A stretch of 12,456 nt of DNA, from assembly GCA_051275765.1 (NCBI GenBank), contig JBNMOV010000109.1, forward strand, positions 1 to 12,456, in the 5' to 3' direction. This stretch comes from JAHDCE01 sp051275765. GTDB lineage: Bacteria; Bacteroidota; Bacteroidia; Chitinophagales; Saprospiraceae. Of this stretch, positions 7,731 through 12,456 are shown piece by piece; position 1 is the stretch's first letter, and each line of letters opens with the position of its first letter. The notes under the pieces are model-generated. The model was not told where the DNA came from. It did not search any database and saw only the letters and a list, made by a program, of their open reading frames with translations. The position numbers were made by a program, and so were the translations under genes.

Positions 7731-7970
7731 TTAAATAGAAGTACTAATCTTGTCTTTGATAGACTGAATTAAAGTAGGAGAAACGGTTTTGCGCTGAAGG
7801 CGAGACTTAATAAACTCTTTAAAATTCTGTTCTTTGCTGAGAAGCTGAACGTATTGCGGGTTTAGTTGTATTTCTTGTAGTAACTCTCTCTCTTCCACTG
7901 TGTCTAATTCTCCATCTAGATAAAGGGTTACTCTCCTTGTTAGGTCTTTGAAACTGCTATTATTACCCAT
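7731..7970 (-). CDS. Putative anti-sigma factor, RsrA-like but without zinc ligands
   Basis: This 79-residue protein starts MGNNSSFKDLTRRVTLYLDG with ATG at 7968-7970. The frame is open upstream to 8078, but that part crosses the structured intergenic island and would add an unlikely hydrophobic leader. YLDGELDTVEERELLQEI matches the first helices of ZAS-domain anti-sigma factors. The later stretch (EQNFKEFIKSRLQRKTVSP) matches the helix pattern E-x-FK-x-x-(I/V)R-x-x-L-x-R of RsrA-like proteins. The H-x3-C-x2-C zinc site expected between them is absent, replaced by IQLNPQYVQLL, and there is no cysteine at all. The gene lies downstream of an ECF sigma gene on the same strand, as usual for such pairs. 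The role as its antagonist is inferred from position and similarity. It could instead be a scaffold-like regulator that does not sense redox. Confidence 0.65.
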   Translation of the reverse strand: MGNNSSFKDLTRRVTLYLDGELDTVEERELLQEIQLNPQYVQLLSKEQNFKEFIKSRLQRKTVSPTLIQSIKDKISTSI

Positions 7971-8000
7971 GATTCCTGAAATTTTATACTTTCTCAAGAT

Positions 8001-8100
8001 TTCGAACGCCCAGGAAAAAAGGTAAAAGTAGCCAATCATTACCTGAGCGAAAAACCCCAAAATCAGCGGAATCTGCACCTGCTTTGGCAGGCGTTCCGAA
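8001..8100. repeat. GC-rich 100-bp island bounded by inverted repeats
   Basis: TTCGAACGCC (8001-8010) and GGCGTTCCGAA (8090-8100) are inverted repeats apart from one extra C. Inside the right side, CGGAA (8067-8071) pairs with TTCCG (8094-8098), or CCTGC/GCAGG (8078-8082 with 8087-8091) forms a tight hairpin with loop TTTG. GC is 48% against roughly 28% in the adjacent 60 bp. It sits between the sigma and anti-sigma genes, upstream of the anti-sigma start. It could be a structured leader RNA or a small palindromic mobile element. I recognise no known riboswitch or small RNA in it. Confidence 0.5.
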
Positions 8101-8219
8101 TGATGATGTAATGATATTTATCTGAAATAACTTCATGATATTTACTGCTTCTTTCCTTGCTTTTCTGATACGCCTAATCTTGTAGAACGTAAATTTGAAA
8201 TAAAATAAGTACTGTATAT

Positions 8220-8274
8220 AAAAAACATTCGGTACCAAGGCAGGGCTTAAACCCTCATACCTTAATACCGAATG
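8220..8274 (-). terminator. Terminator or attenuator hairpin after the sigma factor gene
   Basis: CATTCGGTA (8226-8234) pairs with TACCGAATG (8266-8274). Inner stems AAGG/CCTT and GGG/CCC close a long bulged hairpin. On the minus strand it is followed by six Ts (8220-8225). It begins seven bases past the sigma stop codon, so it would end or attenuate transcription before the anti-sigma gene. Between it and 7970 there is otherwise only the GC-rich island and AT-rich DNA. Confidence 0.75.
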
Positions 8275-8280
8275 ATATAA

Positions 8281-8859
8281 TTAAATTTTATCGTCTATAT
8301 AGCCCAATGTTGCAGCATAAGCCTTTAGCTTTTCCTTTAACATATTTCTGGCTCTGTGCAATCTTGAACGAACAGTACCTATTGGCACATCCAAGATCTT
8401 TGAAATTTCTTCGTATTTGAAACCTTCCACATCACAAAGTAAAATCACTGTACGAAAAGGAATATCCAATGAATTGATGGCAATCGTGATCTCGTCACCC
8501 ATCATATCTTGGAAAATCTCCTCCCGTAAATCCAAGTAACTACTATAGTTTGTGTCATTCTCTTCAGCATGGAAATTGATCACTTCCTCATAGTCTACCT
8601 GAGTAGGACGCTTCGTCTTCTTACGATATTGATTAATGAATGCATTCTTCAATATCTTGAACAACCAAGCCTTCGCATTTGTCCCTACTTCGTAACTGGA
8701 AATAAAGCGGTATGCTTTCATATAGGCTTCTTGTACCAAGTCATTTGCATCCGCCTCATTATAAGTAAGGTGGTACGCAAAGTTGTACAATGCATCGATT
8801 TGAGGCATCAATTCCTCCTCAAAAATCTTGTCCTTTATGCTCTTTTCCATAGTTACCAT
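8281..8859 (-). CDS. ECF-type RNA polymerase sigma factor
   Basis: This is a 192-residue sigma-70 family protein from the ATG at 8857-8859; another ATG at 8850 would shorten it by three residues, and no Shine-Dalgarno site helps decide. Region 2 shows DLVQEAYMKAYRF and GTNAKAWLFKILKNAFINQY (core binding and -10 recognition). An acidic linker (VDYEEVINFHAEEND) follows. Region 4 shows IPFRTVILLCDVEGFKYEEI and DVPIGTVRSRLHRAR, a helix-turn-helix for the -35 element. There is no region 1.1 or 3, as expected for ECF sigmas. The closest style I recognise is the Bacteroidota sigma paired with a short RsrA-like anti-sigma, and such a gene lies downstream. A GGGAAC-N18-GTTG motif upstream suggests autoregulation. 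The inducing signal is unknown. Confidence 0.92.
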   Translation of the reverse strand: MVTMEKSIKDKIFEEELMPQIDALYNFAYHLTYNEADANDLVQEAYMKAYRFISSYEVGTNAKAWLFKILKNAFINQYRKKTKRPTQVDYEEVINFHAEENDTNYSSYLDLREEIFQDMMGDEITIAINSLDIPFRTVILLCDVEGFKYEEISKILDVPIGTVRSRLHRARNMLKEKLKAYAATLGYIDDKI

Positions 8860-8940
8860 GATAATAGGCACATTTTATGAATATTGGAAAAATAAGTTGC
8901 TGTCTGTATTATTCTAGATAATATCTTGTCTCAACACCTC

Positions 8941-8968
8941 CAACTATGCCATTTCCTTTAAAGTTCCC
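8941..8968 (-). promoter_or_regulatory. Candidate ECF (SigR-like) autoregulatory promoter
   Basis: On the minus strand, GGGAAC (8963-8968) is followed after exactly 18 bases by GTTG (8941-8944). Streptomyces SigR, whose family this sigma resembles, uses GGAAT-N18/19-GTT. The site is about 80 bases upstream of the sigma ATG, suitable for a leader of about 70 bases. Self-regulation is common in ECF systems, but this assignment is inference from a short motif. Confidence 0.4.
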
Positions 8969-9054
8969 TGAATTTCAGATTTATTCATAAAAATAGGAAA
9001 AGATGTGGAAAAGGGTGGGGGAAGTATGAATTAGGGTAGTTGATTTCATGAAAA

Positions 9055-9086
9055 TTTGTAATAGATATAGAAGTTGTTTATTTTAG
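9055..9086 (+). promoter_or_regulatory. Candidate Bacteroidota-type promoter for the 9129 gene
   Basis: TTTG (9055-9058) and TATTTTAG (9079-9086, one mismatch to TAnnTTTG) are spaced by 20 bases. Transcription would start near 9093, leaving a leader of about 36 bases before the ATG at 9129. The rest of the 270-bp divergent intergenic region shows only the sigma-gene promoter candidate. Confidence 0.4.
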
Positions 9087-9128
9087 ATGGGACTTAATTA
9101 GCAACTACCACTACAACACAATTTTAAT

Positions 9129-10304
9129 ATGAAAACAACTATTCACTTCGGCCCACTATTTATTCTAATAATTATTCCTTTTATCATTTTTGCTCAAAGT
9201 AACAATGTAATTAATATTGAAAATCCATCGTATGAAGGATTGCCAAAACATAGTACTATAGCTGAGGGCTGGGATTACTGTGGTTTTGAAGGAGAGTCTC
9301 CACCAGATATTCAGCCAGGTACTTTTGGTGTAAATAATCCTCCAAAAGATGGGAATTCATATGCAGGAATGGTTACAAGGAGTAATAATACTTTCGAAAA
9401 TTTAAAAATAAACCTTCTTGAACCCACAAAAAAAGGGCAATGCTACGAATGGGTATTTTTTATGTCGCAATCTAAAGATTACAAAAGTATATCAAGGCTA
9501 ACATTGGAAAATGAGATGTTCGTTTCTCCTGTAAATATTATTATTTATGGAGTGGATAAGGATGGTTGTGAGAATTCTGAAACACTAGCAAGATATGATA
9601 ATATCTATCAGCAGGAGGAGTGGGCAAAAATAAAAGTACGATTCAAGACAGAAGAAGTATATGAATCTATCATGATTTCTGTACAGTCGAAAAATTCGAA
9701 CAGACCAAAAAATGGTCATATTTTATTAGATTATTTTCATCCTATCATTGAATTAAATTGTGAAGAAGAAAATTCTCCTACTTACCACCTACCTATAAAA
9801 ACAGACTTTTTATCATTTTTAGACACCTTGCTATCCAAAGAAGAAAAAGTAAAGCAGTTGGTCAATAAAATCGATTTTGATTTTTTGTATGAACACCTTT
9901 ATTTGGAATATCAACTGTATAAAATTTCAAAAAAGGAATATAGATATGATAATCTATATCTAGATGAACTTATTCGCCTCTTTCCTAAAGACGCTGATGA
10001 AGAATTAGTATTGCTTTTAAAAATGAAAGAAAGTAAGAATTTGGATGCTCTCGAGAAACCTTCGGGTACTTTAAAAACAGAGAAAAACAAAAAAATGGAT
10101 ACTGTCAAGGATTTTTCGGTTTTTCCAGATAAAAGAGAAAGTAATAGGATTGCCACTATTAATTATATACAGAAATATATAGAACAAAGAAGTATAGAAA
10201 GTAATGTGAGGATATTAGAATGGAGTGAAGAAGATGAAAAAAATTACCAAAAGAATGAAATAGAATCGCCACACAAAGCAGTGAGTATTTTTATTAAAAA
10301 ATAG
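9129..10304 (+). CDS. Secreted protein of unknown function with an N-terminal carbohydrate-binding-like domain
   Basis: A 391-residue precursor has a signal peptide (long hydrophobic core, then IIFAQ, cleavage after about residue 23). The region at about 30-210 has the beta-rich pattern seen at the N-terminus of many Saprospiria envelope proteins: NPSYEG, GWDYCG, then P-P-D-I-Q-P-G, DGNSYAGMVTR, and KGQCYEWVFFMS. It resembles galactose-binding-like or DUF642-like modules. The rest is Lys/Glu-rich and helical. The last 55 residues (RIATINYIQKYIEQRSI, later HKAVSIFIKK) are faintly like the second half of an OmpA C-terminal domain, but the usual TD..G motif is missing. There is no T9SS tail, so it is probably periplasmic or outer-membrane associated. 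It is a single gene, and I do not recognise a function. Confidence 0.8.
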   Translation: MKTTIHFGPLFILIIIPFIIFAQSNNVINIENPSYEGLPKHSTIAEGWDYCGFEGESPPDIQPGTFGVNNPPKDGNSYAGMVTRSNNTFENLKINLLEPTKKGQCYEWVFFMSQSKDYKSISRLTLENEMFVSPVNIIIYGVDKDGCENSETLARYDNIYQQEEWAKIKVRFKTEEVYESIMISVQSKNSNRPKNGHILLDYFHPIIELNCEEENSPTYHLPIKTDFLSFLDTLLSKEEKVKQLVNKIDFDFLYEHLYLEYQLYKISKKEYRYDNLYLDELIRLFPKDADEELVLLLKMKESKNLDALEKPSGTLKTEKNKKMDTVKDFSVFPDKRESNRIATINYIQKYIEQRSIESNVRILEWSEEDEKNYQKNEIESPHKAVSIFIKK

Positions 10305-10332
10305 TAGAACTTGGCCCGGTTACTAAAAGAAA

Positions 10333-10401
10333 AGAATGTACAGGACTCGAACCTATATCGCCGATTATGAGTCGGCATGTTTCCAATTACAACAACATTC
10401 T
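10333..10401 (-). tRNA. tRNA-Met-like sequence, anticodon CAU, degenerate or non-standard
   Basis: On the minus strand a 69-nt cloverleaf forms. The acceptor stem is AGAATGT/ACATTCT (7 of 7). The D loop has AATTGGAA with only three stem pairs. The anticodon stem is GCCGA/TCGGC with loop CTCATAA (anticodon CAU). The T stem ATAGG/CCTGT holds the canonical loop TTCGAGT. Oddities are a variable loop of three bases, no base 26, and no encoded CCA. It could read Met, or Ile if the C is modified, or it could be a decaying tRNA gene. It lies 22 bases downstream of a second tRNA-like sequence. Confidence 0.5.
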
Positions 10402-10421
10402 TCTCCGTTTCTTAATAATAG

Positions 10422-10493
10422 CGGAACGTCTGGGACTTGAATCACAGAACTCGTGAGTGACAGTCACGTATTTTTCCCTTAAACTAATATTCC
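10422..10493 (-). tRNA. tRNA-Asp-like sequence, anticodon GUC, degenerate
   Basis: On the minus strand the acceptor is GGAATAT/ACGTTCC (six of seven pairs including one G-U), followed by T8 and A9. The D stem GTTT/AAAT is weak, with a G run in a short loop. The anticodon stem CGTGA/TCACG is perfect with loop CTGTCAC (GUC, Asp). The variable region is AGTTC or AGTT. The T arm contains TTCAAGT but its stem pairs poorly unless an extra A is placed in the loop. It starts seven bases after the stop of the broken dehydrogenase gene, on the same strand. It is probably a tRNA pseudogene. Confidence 0.4.
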
Positions 10494-10500
10494 TTTTTTC

Positions 10501-11869
10501 TTACCATTCATCTATTGTATAATCCTTCAATAGTTTTCTTATATGAATGATATTGTTTTCTAAGTGTTCTTTAATAGGATGCAAAATCCTAGCAGCGGAA
10601 TCCACTGCATCCAAAGGAGGAATATATCCTACATCAAATTGCTTTTTCCTTAATGGCTCTATAGCTCCAGTCGAAACCCATCCTACATCCACACAATTCA
10701 TATAAATACCATCATTAGCCAATGATTTGGCAGAGGTAAGTGTCATCATATTCAATGCCGCTTTGGTCATATTGGTATGTGGATGGAATTTGCTTTTATT
10801 TCTATCCCTAAACTGCCCTTCCGCCGAACTCACATTGATAATAAATTTATCTGAATAGTGAGATGCCTTAAAAGACTCATAAAGTCCTTGTATCAATAAA
10901 TATGGCGAAATTTGATTAATCAAATTTACTTCCAATAATTCTTGTATAGGCACTTCTTCCAATTTAGAATTCCAACTCGTTTTAAGCCGAGTATCTATAG
11001 GCTGTCCAAAACGATTGAGTTCCATATCTTCTAAAGAGCCCTTCCAACTATCCAATAATTTATTTTCAGAAATAACAGGCGTTTTATTGGCAGTAAAACC
11101 TATATGCTTGATGCTATCAAGTAAATGCTGCTCTTTTTGCACTAAAGGAGCATAATAATCATCTGTATAACGAATCGTCTTGTGCAGCATTATTAATAAG
11201 AATATCTATCGAAGAATATTTATCAATATAATAAGCAATAAACTCAGACACAGCAGATAAGTTCCTTAAATCTAATCCATAAATATCTAATCTATCACTG
11301 AATTTATGATAATCCTTTTCTTTTTTGAAATTCTCTAATGCTAATGCAGGAAATCTGGTCGTCAAGATAAGGTTCGCATTAGAACGAAGCAGTTTCAATG
11401 CTGTCGCATAACCTACCTTAACTTTACCTCCAGTAAGAATCACATTTCGATTGGATAAATCTATTTCAAGAATTCGTTTCACTTACTATAATTAAACTCC
11501 GCACAGCTAGGACAAAGCCTATGATAATGTGAATGCAAAAGTTCATATGAATCATTACAAGTATAGCAATTACTTGGGATGTTCAGTTTCGTATAAGGTT
11601 GTTCTTTTGCCTTATCAGAATACAAAGAACGATTGCTTAGTGCATTAGTAGCTATGCTGCATTTTTTGAGATTGCCAATATCTTCATTCTTATTGAAAGG
11701 CTTATTTTGTTTTCTAAGTTGTTGCTTCGCTTTTTTATGAATTTTGGTAATCAATGTACCAAATAATTCATTGTCTGGATTGTCCAAAGGATTATCCTTG
11801 AGTAAGCTGTAAAACTTTAATACAAGTTTCCCAGTCTTTAGTGTTGATATTTGTTTTTGAATTTTGCAA
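10501..11869 (-). pseudogene. Zinc-ribbon/short-chain dehydrogenase gene broken by at least three frameshifts
   Basis: Four pieces in shifting frames join into one protein of about 455 residues. Piece 1 (from a TTG at 11869; no ATG) reads NTKDWETCIKVLQL. One extra base at about 11803 leads into LKDNPLDNPDNELF and a CxxC...CPSCAEFNYSK zinc ribbon, ending in TGA at 11479-11481. A second shift near 11480 leads to KRILEIDLSNRN and the Rossmann motif TGGKVKVGYATAL, then DILINNAAQ. A third shift (extra base at 11179) leads into TIRYTDDYYAPL, NVSSAEG, HPHTNMTKAALNMMT and VDVGWVSTG, ending at 10501. Zinc ribbon followed by SDR is the order I recall for intact relatives. TNMxK in place of YxxxK seems typical of that subfamily. 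The pieces overlap, one with GTG-A, so separate coupled genes are the alternative. Decay is more likely because homology runs straight across each junction. Confidence 0.8.
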
Positions 11870-12045
11870 TGTATTTTATTAGTCTTGTACTTAGAACAGT
11901 TCTTTTGATAAAAAAATCCCTAGAGGAAATTATTGCTCTAAAAATAACCGTCATTCTCTGAATTATTATCAAAAAAAAGAGGGTTAAGATTTAAAATAAA
12001 TAACTCTCGTTCTTTTACATATCCCAAAAAACAGCATTTTAATAC

Positions 12046-12079
12046 TAAAAACCGCATATTTGCAGGCAGTAAAAACCGC
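12046..12079. repeat. 10-bp direct repeats upstream of thrS
   Basis: TAAAAACCGC occurs at 12046-12055 and 12070-12079, 24 bases apart start to start. A weak -7 candidate (CATATTTG, 12055-12062, one mismatch to TAnnTTTG) lies between them. The longer repeat ACTCTCGT (12003-12010 and 12081-12088) brackets the same region. They may be operator-like or chance in AT-rich DNA. The rest of 11870-12121 has no gene I can support. Confidence 0.35.
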
Positions 12080-12121
12080 TACTCTCGTATTGTAGTGGTA
12101 TTATATAATAATAAACGAGTA

Positions 12122-12456
12122 ATGATGATTAACATTACCCTACCAGATGGTTCAGTGAGACAGTATGAAACTGGAAGCACTTCACTGGATGTAGCCAGAT
12201 CCATCAGCGAAGGATTGGCAAGAAATGTAATAGCAGCAAAAATAAATGGAGAAGTATGGGATGCCACACGCTCTATAGAAACTGATGCTACATTACAATT
12301 ACTAACATTCAAGGATCAAGAAGGTAAAACCACATTTTGGCATTCAACAGCCCACTTGATGGCAGAAGCATTGGAAGCTTTATATCCTGGTGTGAAATTA
12401 GGAATTGGTCCATCTATAGAAAATGGTTTCTACTACGATATAGATTTAGGAGAAAG
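12122..12456 (+). CDS. thrS: Threonyl-tRNA synthetase, N-terminal part (runs off the window)
   Basis: This frame reads MMINITLPDGSVRQYETGST and then the TGS domain (about residues 3-63). The start of the editing domain follows: FWHSTAHLMAEAL, with H74-x3-H78 of the editing site, and then GVKLGIGPSIENGFYYDID, a highly conserved ThrS segment. The 111 visible codons are about a sixth of the usual 640. The enzyme charges tRNA-Thr in the cytoplasm and removes mischarged Ser through its editing domain. Either ATG (12122 or 12125) could start it. The thrS-infC-rpmI-rplT order common in bacteria would lie beyond the window. No T-box leader is visible, as expected outside Gram-positives. Confidence 0.95.
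   Translation, partial: MMINITLPDGSVRQYETGSTSLDVARSISEGLARNVIAAKINGEVWDATRSIETDATLQLLTFKDQEGKTTFWHSTAHLMAEALEALYPGVKLGIGPSIENGFYYDIDLGE

Noticed and set aside
7971..8078. Hydrophobic N-terminal extension of the anti-sigma protein
   Set aside because: It is encoded by the GC-rich island and is not shared with RsrA-like proteins; the ATG at 7970 gives a normal-length protein.
7984..8136. 50-residue minus-strand frame starting MKLFQINIITSS between sigma and anti-sigma
   Set aside because: Most of it crosses the structured GC-rich island, where two overlapping frames are open; no homology recognised. Kept only as a note.
11159..11787. Programmed frameshifting or coupled separate genes in the dehydrogenase locus
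   Set aside because: The shifts differ in direction, lack slippery sequences, and split a single known domain in the middle of the fold.
11903..11974. TTTTGATAA/TTATCAAAA inverted repeat upstream of the broken dehydrogenase
   Set aside because: Nine AT-rich pairs over 54 bases of spacing; no supporting element or gene between the arms.
1..12456. CRISPR array, toxin-antitoxin, phage or transposase genes
   Set aside because: No regularly spaced repeats and no recognisable proteins of these classes on either strand.

Overview
The window looks like a chromosomal segment of an AT-rich member of the Bacteroidota, probably a marine or environmental lineage near Saprospiria/Lewinella. Three secreted proteins carry C-terminal type IX secretion (T9SS) sorting domains. 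Intact genes lack Shine-Dalgarno sites. Promoter-like sites fit the Bacteroidota consensus TTTG-N19-TAnnTTTG. The placement is inference from protein style, not from a marker gene.

Bases 1-6518 form a secretome block. It holds the 3' part of a large cell-surface protein, a convergent helical protein of unknown function, a dockerin-like/cohesin-like protein, and a 724-aa paralogue of the first protein. Both paralogues share one architecture: cysteine-bearing Ig/PKD-like repeats, a Kazal-type inhibitor-like module, a PKD-like domain, a CarboxypepD_reg-like domain and a T9SS tail. They were probably made by duplication and are exported together to the surface. Strong hairpin terminators follow both paralogues.

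Bases 6519-9128 hold a minus-strand DUF2071 gene with a hairpin leader, then a small RsrA-like putative anti-sigma factor lacking zinc ligands, and its presumed ECF sigma factor. A terminator hairpin and a GC-rich 100-bp island bounded by inverted repeats lie between sigma and anti-sigma. A SigR-like promoter motif upstream of the sigma gene suggests autoregulation.

Bases 9129-12456 hold a secreted protein of unknown function, two degenerate tRNA-like sequences (anticodons CAU and GUC) on the minus strand, a zinc-ribbon/short-chain-dehydrogenase gene broken by at least three frameshifts, and the 5' end of thrS. The stretch from about 10310 to 11870 looks like decaying DNA between intact genes.

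No CRISPR array, phage module or insertion sequence was seen. The items most worth following are the multiply frameshifted dehydrogenase beside the tRNA-like pair, the sigma/anti-sigma intergenic island, and a 28-bp perfect palindrome inside a coding sequence.
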